This document shows positions 54,801-64,000 of a stretch of DNA of 64,000 bases, piece by piece (within the stretch, counting starts at the first letter, position 1; the number at the start of each line of letters is the position of its first letter). The notes under the pieces are model-generated. The model did not search any database, was not told where the DNA came from, and saw only the letters and a program-made list of their open reading frames with translations. Origin of the DNA: Microplitis mediator. Its lineage: Eukaryota; Arthropoda; Insecta; Hymenoptera; Braconidae. Made by a program: the position numbers and the translations under genes. The stretch lies in NCBI RefSeq assembly GCF_029852145.1, contig NC_079977.1, positions 2,108,001-2,172,000 of the forward strand, read 5' to 3'.

Positions 54801-56210
54801 GTTGATGGCTTTTGTTTTATAATAAAAACCAATAAAAATTTTTTTTTTTCTATCGCATCCAATAATTGTGTAGAATTTTAATTTTCTTTATGCAAATTAC
54901 TTACAAAAATATTTAATTTGATAAAATTTATTTAATATCTACACGGAAAGAAAACTATGGCAGCGGTTCCCATAATTTTGTGAAATTTTTTCCTATACCA
55001 TAATAGGAATTACGACCATAAATTATGGGAGCGGTTCCTATAATTATAGGAATGTTTCCCATAATTATAGGAATAGTTCCAATAATTATGGGAATGATAC
55101 CCATAACACTATAGGAATGGTTCCTATAATTATAGGAATACTTTCTATAATATTATGGGAATCATTCCTATAATTTATGGGAATGGTTCCTATAATTTAT
55201 AGGAACCATTCCCATAATATTATGGGAATGGTTCCCATACCATTATGGGAATAGTTCCCATAATGATATGGGAATGGTTCCTATACCATTATGGGAATCA
55301 TTCCCATAATATTATGGGAATAGTTCCCATACTATTATAGGAACCATTCCCATAATATTATGGGAATGGTTCCCATATTATCATGAAAAAATTAATTTAA
55401 AGAAGTGCGGTAATCACTTCTACAATACACAGAAATATTATTAAACATAAAAACAAAAATTCAAACATTGAAAAAAAAAATCGTATTTGGCAAAAAAACA
55501 TTAAAATTTTTAACAAGAATTTTTTGTCAGCACAAAACATTCAAGAAAATTCAAATTTTGGGAAATTTCTACACTATTGTGCAAAAAAAAAATTTAATGA
55601 TATTATAGGGATGGTTCCCATAACATTATGGGAATAGTTCCCATAATATTATAGGAATAGTTCCTATACCAATATGGGAACCATTCCCATAATGGTATGG
55701 GAACTATTCTCATGCTATTGTGGGGATGGTTCCCATAATGGTATAGGAACCATTCCCATATCATTATGGGAACCATTCCCATAATGGTATGGGAACTATT
55801 CTCATGCTATTGTGGGGATGGTTCCCATAATATATGGGAACCATCCCTATAGTAGTATAGGTACTATTCCTATACCATTATGGTAACCATTCCCATAATG
55901 CATAGGAAAACTTCCCATAATTTTCTTTCCGTGCAGAAATTTTTTTCACCTTTTTTAGGGGATACCCCATTTTGCCCGCAAAATTTAAAATTATTTTGTT
56001 TTAACGGCAACTGAAAATTTTTTTTATTTACTTTGAATATCATTAAAAAAAAAAGATTCAGTGCCAGTTTTCAAAAACTTGGTATTTCCTTACGTACCCT
56101 GTTTGCCCCTCCCTCTCCTAATAATAATAATTTAATTTTTACTCACGTATTATCATACAAGTAATTTCTAATAATATTCGCACTATTCTCGACTTGAAAA
56201 TTTTATTCAT
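51872..56210 (-). CDS. Lipid phosphate phosphatase (PAP2/LPP family, wunen-like)
   Basis: Seven exons: 56147-56210, 54338-54486, 54144-54247, 53852-54057, 52442-52499, 52191-52367, 51872-51997, about 294 aa. Reading-frame continuity needs exon 3 to be 105 nt, so one of its edges may be a base off. All three catalytic motifs are present: KLTIGRLRP (KX6RP), SFPSGH, and TRIADYWHHWSD (the usual SR...HxxxD with T for S). HARGFFCND and YPY in exon 2 are LPP-specific. About six membrane helices are expected. The enzyme dephosphorylates phosphatidic acid, lysophosphatidic acid and similar lipids at the cell surface; insect wunen proteins use this in germ-cell guidance (family knowledge). A putative N-glycosylation site, NIT, lies in the second extracellular loop. 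Introns 1 and 4 are swollen by repeats; the others are 74-193 bp. Confidence 0.92.
52536..53417. mobile_element. CACTG-ended element with GGTAGCAGCTACC array (LPP intron 4)
   Basis: Left end CACTGAAAAAATTAATCGG, right end CGATTATTTTTTTCAGTA; TA is on both sides (52534-52535, 53418-53419). The core is about 850 bp of CGGTAGCAGCTACCG, CAATTGGTAGCCTCTACC and GTACCAGTTACC words, with a period of about 118 bp over seven or so units. Almost every stretch can pair with its neighbour. Confidence 0.9.
53437..53838. repeat. Short AGATCT array (LPP intron 4)
   Basis: Left edge CTCGGGAAAAGATAATTC, right edge AAATTATTTTTTCGCGGG: inverted ends. The interior is dense in AGATCT, GATCTC and GATCTGC. Same design as 6118-7330. 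Separated from the GGTAGC element by only about 20 bp. Confidence 0.75.
54635..56120. mobile_element. TAGGG foldback in LPP intron 1, interrupted
   Basis: Left TAGGGAAAGTTGGGCAAAAC and right GTTTGCCCCTCCCTCTCCTA, inverted, with ACGGGGTACTCGC near the left and ACGTACCCTG near the right. The inner element 54942-55933 sits in its centre. Together they explain nearly all of intron 1. Confidence 0.8.
54942..55933. mobile_element. CACGG-ended element with GGGAACCATTCCCAT array (LPP intron 1)
   Basis: Ends CACGGAAAGAAAACTATGG / CATAATTTTCTTTCCGTG. TA is on the left; the right side reads CA, so the duplication has decayed. Same core of about 230 bp as 23341-23572 in reverse complement (55383-55605), with arrays of ATGGGAACCATTCCC on both sides. 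Array lengths differ from the copy at 23108. Confidence 0.88.
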
Positions 56211-56944
56211 TTTTTTTCCTTTTCTTCTTCAAATTTTGAATTAATAATTACAGTAAACGAACTGTCAAATTTGAATATGTGTATGAAAAATGAAGTTTTT
56301 CACAAAAAATTTAAACTGTTTCTGTAAGAATTTCTTAGTGATTTTAACACCTTGCAAGCTCGTAATTCACTAAACATTACTTCAATTTCGTCTGAGTCAT
56401 AACTAAATATTAAGAGATAAATTTTGATATACTGTGTATATTTAGTGAGTATTTATATTAATTCAATTATCATTATAATTTCGAGGTACAAATCAGATAT
56501 GAAATTTCAAGGCTAAACATCATTGACGTGAATCAATTTTAATGACTCTAAGATAACTCGATGATGTTAAAATTAATATTAATACATACATTTAAAAGTG
56601 TGATAAGTAGTTTTATGTCTGATAAAATTGATGACAAGAAAATTAGTAATAGGTGATAAGATAATACTGTTCAAATATTTTTGTCTATTTAAAGATCTCT
56701 TACATTTTGGAAACGGAATACCGTCGAATTCCATTAAGTCGGAGTCCATTACCTCGGAACTTCCCCTCAATCCCCTCCCCCCCTCGGACTTCCACTTACG
56801 CTCTCTTATACTTTTGCAAAAAAAAGAAAATTCAGTGACAAAAATTTATGTTTTTTTGGGCTCCATCCTTCGGAAAATTTTAAACCGCGAATTTCAAAAT
56901 TCCCAAGTGAAAAAATACAAATTTTGAAGTAAAAAAAAAAATCC
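56211..56944. other. Upstream of phosphatase gene
   Basis: Presumed promoter region of the phosphatase. A minus-strand stretch around 56690-56770 (reading MDSDLMEFDGIPFPK before a GTAAGAG) looks coding-like but is unsupported. No core promoter element identified. Confidence 0.4.
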
Positions 56945-58535
56945 GCACTAGTGATAAATTAAAAAATCGGTCTGTCAGTTGACCCTGCGGGCCAGCCCCA
57001 AAACTTCCCGCTGTTTTCGAGCACGTAGAGCTCGTTGAGCTTGTTGAGCTCGAAAACATTATTGTGAATACATTTTCGAGCTCTTCGAGCTCGCAAATAC
57101 TTTTGTATGCCATTGTTTTGTAAAAAACCATTTTTTAGCATTTCCTTCTCCCACGATATCTCGCGAACGAATTAACTGATTTTGATGGTTGAGGTGGCAA
57201 TTGACGCGTTTTATCAAGTTCTGAAGCTGATCAAATTTTGAAATTGATTTATTTAGCCGTTTTTGAGAAATTTCAAAAAAACCAAGGAAAATTTTTTTTT
57301 TGAATTCTTTCGTCAACGGTTTCTCTTGAACGAATGAACCGATTTTGATGGTTGAGGTGGCATTCGACGCGGCTTATAGAGTTTTAGAGCTGATTAGATT
57401 TTGGAATCAATCCATCGAGCAAATTAAAAGTTATCCAAATAAAACATTTTCGAAAAAATTTTATTTTTGAAATATCTCTGAACGCACCCTACCGATTAAG
57501 TTCAAATTTTTACGGCTTCAAGACATTAACAAGCCGCGTCGAATGACACCTCAACGATCAAAATCGGTTCATCCGTTCAAGAGTTATGAATATTTACATA
57601 CATACATACGTACGTACGTACGTACACACATAGGGGAGGGTGGGGCAGAGCGGCCCCCCTGAAATTTTGACCAAAAAAAAAACTTTTTTTTTTCTACTAA
57701 TTACTATAAATCTGATATTTTTGCGCATTTTTACCCCTACGCATGACATTTGGGGCAAAATGGACAAGCCCAAAATTTTGAAAAAGTGATTTTTTCATAT
57801 TTTTATCGTCAAATTAAAAAAAAATTATTATAATTCCACATTTCTAGCCCCTCGCATAACACCTGGGGCAAAATGGACCAGCCAAAACTTCCGAAAAAAT
57901 TATTTTTTCATATTTTTCGGCCGTTTCTCGATGTAAGAGGCAAATTTGGTCACTAAAAATTTATAAAAATTAAATTTTTTTTTTTAGTTGATAAATTTTT
58001 GAATTAAAGTAAAATTATAGAATTGATTTATTTTTTTAATAAATAACAATTAGTAATTAAGGTAATCGAGAGTGAACGATTTTTTACGCTTTAAAAAATT
58101 TTTTTCGAGTAATATAAAACCAAAAATAGTTGTCAAGAGAAAGAAATACATTCTTAATGATGAAAACAATTTAAAAAAAAAAAAAACAAAAAAAAAAATT
58201 TTTTTTATCACTTTTTGAAGGGGGGCCGCTCTGCCCCACAAAAAAAAAAAATTTTTTTCAGAATTTTGGCAAAATGTCCATAAATTTGTTCGAAATAGGA
58301 CAAAAGTAAAGTGATCTTATGGTTGAAAGCCACAAAAAATAATAATTGGCTTAGGGGGCCGCTCTGCCCCACCCTCCCCTACATACACTCGGACATCATC
58401 GTGAAATTATTCAGGATAGCTTCCTAGGACCTCGAAACGTCGACATCTGATGGAAATTCGATTTTCGTAAATCGGACCGAAACCAATAACTTCCCGAATT
58501 TTTGAAAATTTACAATTTTCTTAGCGGGAAGTTAA
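56945..58535 (-). repeat. GWPAGSTDRPIF-type repeat, copy 2, interrupted
   Basis: Reverse complement of 11392-12240, with a 751 bp TAGGGGA foldback (57631-58381) inserted in its TACG/TATG microsatellite. The internal open frame differs from copy 1 by an in-frame expansion of GAGCTC-type palindromes (about 57020-57055). The terminal hairpin with CTTCCCGC is at 58489-58535. Confidence 0.8.
57631..58381. mobile_element. TAGGGGA foldback nested in another repeat
   Basis: Inverted ends TAGGGGAGGGTGGGGCAGAG / CTCTGCCCCACCCTCCCCTA, perfect over 20 bp. Highly similar to 17245-17991 in opposite orientation. The frame at 58050-58241 is element sequence. Confidence 0.9.
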
Positions 58536-59103
58536 AAAAAATATTTTTGTGACGTAACTTTTGGTTATTTAAAAATTTTTATTAAAAATTGCGGGATTTC
58601 AGTGACGCGGTTGGCAATTACCCGGAGCCGAACCGGTAAGTTGAGGCGGGACGACCCTCGACCCTTTGAGAGCTGCGTCCAGTGCATCCGCAGAGGCTCA
58701 AACTTCAATGTAATCATGTACTCTATACTACTATACTCCCTACAGTGAATTCTTTCTCATTTTTCCAGCTCTCACCCCCCTCCCCCACCCAGCGCTTTTA
58801 TATTACTTTCGATCGTGCTCTCAAACTGCCTCCTCCACTCTCATCAAAAGTATGTAATTTTTTTCTGGACTCTCCGAAATACGTCTTCGTATTTTACTGA
58901 CATGCTGGAATTTTATTATTATTAGATTAATTTTCAACGGACAATTACATTAAATAGACTGTATTTGAAACTCAACAATTATTTTAATTTATAAATTTTT
59001 GGTTCATTTAAAGTCGTTACGTATAATTGGCATAAATACTTCGAATTATAAGCAAAAAAATAATTTACGGTAATAATAATAATGAAAATGAAAAATAACT
59101 TCA
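58536..59103. other. Intergenic, no gene assigned
   Basis: A GC-richer patch at 58590-58700 includes AACCGGTAAGTTG, a strong-looking 5' splice motif on the plus strand, without a convincing exon before it. No family recognised. Confidence 0.35.
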
Positions 59104-59487
59104 CTACATGAGAACTTTTATTACTTTGCGCGACTTGAAGTACATGTGAAATTGCTTCTTCAAGATCGCGATGGTACTGAAGACACTTTGGCCCAGTGCG
59201 CAAACAAAAAAACGTAAATTTCGACTGTACACTTCCGTAAACTGCTCAGTCATGTACACAAAATAATACGGACTCGCGAATTTCTTTGCCCGATTGCTGT
59301 AAATTATGACACTCGCTACTTCCGCACTGAGTTTTTTCTGACCCTCAAATGACACCAGGTGCGATTTTAACCCCAGACCATTTTTTAATTTTTTAATTAA
59401 AATATGATCAAAGTCGAGGATTTTTCGTAAAAGTAAGAAAAATATTCCAGAATTTAGGGGAGACCGGGGTGCTATGGCCCCCCTCAA
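59104..59487 (-). other. Unassigned 127-codon open frame
   Basis: The frame starts inside the end of a foldback (59455-59927), so the first dozen residues are repeat-derived. From about 59440 to 59104 the sequence is less AT-rich and protein-like (KNGLGLKSHLVSFEGQKK, EVASVIIYSNRAKKFASPYY). A second frame over 58979-59203 (KCLQYHRDLEEAISHVLQVA) looks equally plausible, so a frameshifted relic is possible. No family recognised and no splice sites assigned. Confidence 0.2.
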
Positions 59488-59927
59488 AAATTAGGTAAAA
59501 AAATTTTTTTTGATTTCCGTCAAATTATGACCCCTGCAATGTTTTTATCACATTTTAAGTCAATATGTGATATGTGGGGTAAAATGGACCAACGAAAAAA
59601 AAATTACGACAAAAAAAATTTTTTTTTTAATTTTCCGTCAAGTTAATTTTTTCGTTACAATTTTTTTTTTCGAGTGGTCCATTTTACCCCGCATATCACA
59701 TATTGGCCTAAAATGTGGAAACTTGACGGAAAATAAAGAAAAAATTTTTTTTATAATTTTTTGGGGAGGGGGTCTTTGTGCCCCATAAAAAAAAAAATTT
59801 TTTTCGATTTTTTGCAAAATTTCGACTGATTCTTCCGAAATAGACGGAATATAAACGAATTTGATGGTCAAAAGCCACAAGAAGAAAAAACCGGCTTATG
59901 GGGGCCTTCGTGCCCCGGTTTCCCCTA
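59455..59927. mobile_element. TAGGGGA foldback element
   Basis: Left TAGGGGAGACCGGGGTGCTA, right GTGCCCCGGTTTCCCCTA, TA edges. Internal TTTACCCCGCATATCAC and GTGATATGTGGGGTAAAATG pair with each other. Several overlapping frames here are not genes. Confidence 0.85.
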
Positions 59928-61406
59928 TTAAGAGAAATTTTCAACTCGGTCATTTTTTCACACGGGGTCAAAATTTCACCGCATGATATAAGAAATTTTA
60001 CAGACGGGGGACATTAAGGCGTTTAATTAGCAATTTTTTTTTTTTAATTAGCAATCACTAATTACCATTTTTTTTTTAGTGTTTTATTAGATGCAATTTT
60101 TTTTTTTTACTAAGAATTAGTTGAACGAAAACTACTAATTTTTAAAACTACATAAGTATTTTTTTTTAATTAATTTTTTTTTGAATAATTTTTTTTTTTT
60201 AGTCAAATAATTTATTTTTAAATTACACCAGATATATAAAAATATAATAACTTACGCTAATGACATTTATTTATAAAATAATATGTATATACCTATAAAT
60301 AGATAAATATATAAGTAAGCGAGTAAAAAAAAATTTTTTTTCGAATTGGTAAAATTATTATTAAAGTACATATATATATATAATATATATATTAAAAAAA
60401 ATGTAAAGAAAGGCATTTTCAGTGGTCGTGCTCGCTGGAGGCACTCAGAAGACTCAGAGGTCAGTATTACAATAATCCCCGACAGAAATAAAACCCGCAT
60501 CATCCCACGTTCCCATTACAATAAATTGATAATATAAATCAAAACATTATGATATACATTCATATATATACATATATATATATTCTCTTATCTCATTTAA
60601 ATTCAATCTCCGCCATTAAAAAAAAATTATTTATTTAAACTTAAACTTAATGATAAAAAAAATTTATAAATCATATTTAAATTAAAAAAAAAAAAAAAAA
60701 AAAATATGTAAGTAACGAAGCGTTACATCCGGGACTAATGTAATTTTGTAATGGAGATTAGTGAACAATTCGATTCGAACACCTGTGGATATAAAAATAC
60801 TTTTAATTCCCTCTGTAATTTTAAAAATCGCCGATCGTCAACAAAACGCGGGTTTTTTTTTTTTTTTTTTTTATTTGCACAGTAAAATTTTAATATACAT
60901 TTGGGCAAAAAATTTTAATTATTATATTTTTAAGGTCAATCAAAAATTTGTTACCGATAATATTTTATTATTATGGATTTTAATATCGCATTGGGCGTAA
61001 AAAATTATTAGCTATTAAAATTTAATTAATTCCCCGTTAAAACCCCCGAGAAACGGGAGGAGGATTATCAGAAATTTATACATAAAAAAAAAAAAAATTA
61101 ATTTTTTAATGACAGTCTGCATTAAAAAAAAATTACGACTGTCATATTAAATTTAAATTGTAAATTTATAAGCGTTCATTAATTAAAATGAAATTTATAA
61201 TTTTTTTATTTAACATATTTTTCACGTGACGTTAAATTAAATTATGACGTCAAAAGTTGGGGTTAAATTTATAACTTTAATGAAAGTATGAAATGTTTTA
61301 AATAAAAATAACTTCTCTGCGGGATTATTATCCCAACTTATTATGTCCCTGAAGTTCCGAACGTTCGTGCAACGAAAAATAGATTTTTTTTTTAAAGTTC
61401 TGTTTA
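59928..61406. other. AT-rich intergenic sequence
   Basis: Many A/T homopolymers (60090-60240, 60685-60710, 60853-60872). A minus frame at 60267-60503 begins with a hydrophobic leader (MMRVLFLSGIIVILTSESSE) but soon becomes low-complexity; no splice site was found. No other gene seen. Confidence 0.45.
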
Positions 61407-64000
61407 TTATTAGAACAATCTGGATTTTTGTGTAGAGTGTTTTTTTGGGACCACAAACACCCTCAAAAAAATTCATTTTAATATTACCGCCGGAACACCC
61501 CTCTACGAACTACCCCCATCACATATTAATTTTTCAAAACCGCATTTCGAATTAGAACAATCTGGATTTTTGTGTAGAGTGTTTTTTTGGGACCACAAAC
61601 ACCCTTAAAAAATTTTATTTTAATATTACCGCCGGAACACCCCTCTACGAACTACCCCCATCACTTATTAATTTTTAAAAACCGCATTTCGAATTAGAAC
61701 AATCTGGATTTTTGTGTAGAGTGTTTTTTTGGGACCACAAACACCCTCAAAAAATTTCATTTTAATATCACTGCCGGAACAACCCTCTACGAACTACCCC
61801 CATCACTTATTAATTTTTTAAAACCGCATTTCGAATTAGAACAATCTGGATTTTTGTGTAGAGTGTTTTTTTGGGACCACAAACACCCTCAAAAAATTTC
61901 ATTTTAATATCACTGCCGGAACAACCCTCTACGAACTACCCCCATCACTTATTAATTTTTTAAAACCGCATTTCGAATTAGAACAATCTGGATTTTTGTG
62001 TAAAGTGTTTTTTTGGGACCACAAACACCCTCAAAAAATTTCATTTTAATATCACTGCCGGAACAACCCTCTACGAACTACCCCCATCACTTATTAATTT
62101 TTTAAAACCGCATTTCGAATTAGAACAATCTGGATTTTTGTGTAGAGTGTTTTTTTGGGACCACAAACACCCTCAAAAAATTTCATTTTAATATCACTGC
62201 CGGAACAACCCTCTACGAACTACCCCCATCACTTATTAATTTTTAAAAACTGCATTTCGAATTAGAACAATCTGGATTTTTGTGTAGAGTGTTTTTTTGG
62301 GACCACAAACACCCTCAAAAAATTTCATTTTAATATCACTGCCGGAACAACCCTCTACGAACTACCCCCATCACTTATTAATTTTTTAAAACCGCATTTC
62401 GAATTAGAACAATCTGGATTTTTGTGTAAAGTGTTTTTTTGGGACCACAAACACCCTCAAAAAATTTCATTTTAATATTACCGCCGGAACACCCCTCTAC
62501 GAACTACCCCCATCACTTATTAATTTTAAAAACCGCATTTCGAATTAGAACAATCTGGATTTTTGTGTAGAGTGTTTTTTTGGGACCACAAACACCCTCA
62601 AAAAATTTCATTTTAATATCACTGCCGGAACAACCCTCTACGAACTACCCCCATCACTTATTAATTTTTAAAAACCGCATTTCGAATTAGAACAATCTGG
62701 ATTTTTGTGTAGAGTGTTTTTTTGGGACCACAAACACCTTCAAAAAAATTCATTTTAATATTACCGCCGGAACACCCCTCTACGAACTACCCCCATCACT
62801 TATTAATTTTAAAAACCGCATTTCGAATTAGAACAATCTGGATTTTTGTGTAGAGTGTTTTTTTGGGACCACAAACACCCTCAAAAAATTTCATTTTAAT
62901 ATCACTGCCGGAACAACCCTCTACGAACTACCCCCATCACTTATTAATTTTTTAAAACCGCATTTCGAATTAGAACAATCTGGATTTTTGTGTAAAGTGT
63001 TTTTTTGGGACCACAAACACCCTCAAAAAATTTCATTTTAATATTACCGCCGGAACACCCCTCTACGAACTACCCCCATCACTTATTAATTTTAAAAACC
63101 GCATTTCGAATTAGAACAATCTGGATTTTTGTGTAGAGTGTTTTTTTGGGACCACAAACACCCTCAAAAAATTTCATTTTAATATCACTGCCGGAACAAC
63201 CCTCTACGAACTACCCCCATCACTTATTAATTTTTAAAAACCGCATTTCGAATTAGAACAATCTGGATTTTTGTGTAGAGTGTTTTTTTGGGACCACAAA
63301 CACCTTCAAAAAAATTCATTTTAATATTACCGCCGGAACACCCCTCTACGAACTACCCCCATCACTTATTAATTTTAAAAACCGCATTTCGAATTAGAAC
63401 AATCTGGATTTTTGTGTAGAGTGTTTTTTTGGGACCACAAACACCCTCAAAAAATTTCATTTTAATATCACTGCCGGAACAACCCTCTACGAACTACCCC
63501 CATCACTTATTAATTTTTTAAAACCGCATTTCGAATTAGAACAATCTGGATTTTTGTGTAAAGTGTTTTTTTGGGACCACAAACACCCTCAAAAAATTTC
63601 ATTTTAATATCACTGCCGGAACAACCCTCTACGAACTACCCCCATCACTTATTAATTTTTTAAAACCGCATTTCGAATTAGAACAATCTGGATTTTTGTG
63701 TAGAGTGTTTTTTTGGGACCACAAACACCCTCAAAAAATTTCATTTTAATATCACTGCCGGAACAACCCTCTACGAACTACCCCCATCACTTATTAATTT
63801 TTAAAAACTGCATTTCGAATTAGAACAATCTGGATTTTTGTGTAGAGTGTTTTTTTGGGACCACAAACACCCTCAAAAAATTTCATTTTAATATCACTGC
63901 CGGAACAACCCTCTACGAACTACCCCCATCACTTATTAATTTTTTAAAACCGCATTTCGAATTAGAACAATCTGGATTTTTGTGTAAAGTGTTTTTTTGG
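61407..64000. repeat. 142 bp satellite array with higher-order structure
   Basis: TTAGAACAATCTGGATTTTT recurs at 61411, 61553, 61695, 61837, 61979 and so on: 142 bp spacing, 141 in units with a shorter A/T run. About 18 full units and a partial one run to the window edge. Variant sites (GTAGAGTG or GTAAAGTG; ATTACCGCC or ATCACTGCC; CACCCTC or CACCTTC) change together. Units 8-11 match 12-15 and units 4-7 match 15-18. No coding capacity. Confidence 0.95.

Noticed and set aside
56690..56800. Minus-strand MDSDLMEFDGIPFPK before GTAAGAG as an exon
   Set aside because: No acceptor or neighbouring exon found; short.
60267..60503. Signal-peptide-like MMRVLFLSGIIVIL frame
   Set aside because: Turns into low-complexity sequence with no cysteines, splice donor or termination context.
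1..64000. Bracovirus proviral segment or viral genes
   Set aside because: No recognised viral or polydnavirus gene family or segment-end motif was seen. The genes are ordinary intron-containing host genes.

Overview
The window is AT-rich animal DNA: small genes with short GT-AG introns, sitting in a very large amount of non-autonomous repeat DNA. The genes are insect-like: a calaxin, a lipid phosphate phosphatase and several small secreted proteins. The repeat style and a repeat with a GWPAGSTDRPIF reading frame suggest a hymenopteran, most likely a parasitoid (braconid-type) wasp. That assignment is inference from recall, not a search result. There is no bacterial or viral gene set, no rRNA and no CRISPR. 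All the gene models were built by eye from reading frame, splice sites and family motifs.

Layout. 1-12 kb: no confident gene; degenerate tandem repeats, a 1.4 kb foldback element with an 8 bp target duplication, an AGATCT array, and a TTAGTGAA element carrying a tRNA-Gln-like cassette. 12-35 kb: a run of secreted-protein genes. These are a short signal-peptide gene (12.4 kb), three paralogs of a five-exon, eight-cysteine secreted family (A 14.3-16.7 kb, B 20.2-25.1 kb, C 27.5-31.0 kb, all minus strand), a lysozyme-like exon remnant (32.1 kb) and a two-exon cysteine-rich peptide gene (34.9-35.2 kb). B and C lie in a direct tandem duplication (19.1-25.6 and 26.4-31.4 kb). 36-40 kb: tandem repeats, then calaxin (minus). 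40-51 kb: arrays and inverted tandem repeats with conserved hairpins; no gene recognised. 51.9-56.2 kb: a complete seven-exon lipid phosphate phosphatase (minus). 57-61 kb: nested repeats and an unassigned open frame. 61.4-64 kb: a 142 bp satellite with higher-order structure that runs off the end.

The unifying observation is about repeats and introns. Every intron longer than about 250 bp in the five multi-exon genes is accounted for wholly or largely by palindromic foldback elements; without them most introns would be 50-200 bp. One set of elements has shared CACNG...CNGTG ends and TA target duplications, but interiors made of unrelated short palindromic minisatellites. A second set has TAGGGGA...TCCCCTA ends. 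Comparing copies B and C gives filled and empty sites for four insertions, and so direct target-site duplications of TA, TA, AT and ATTT.
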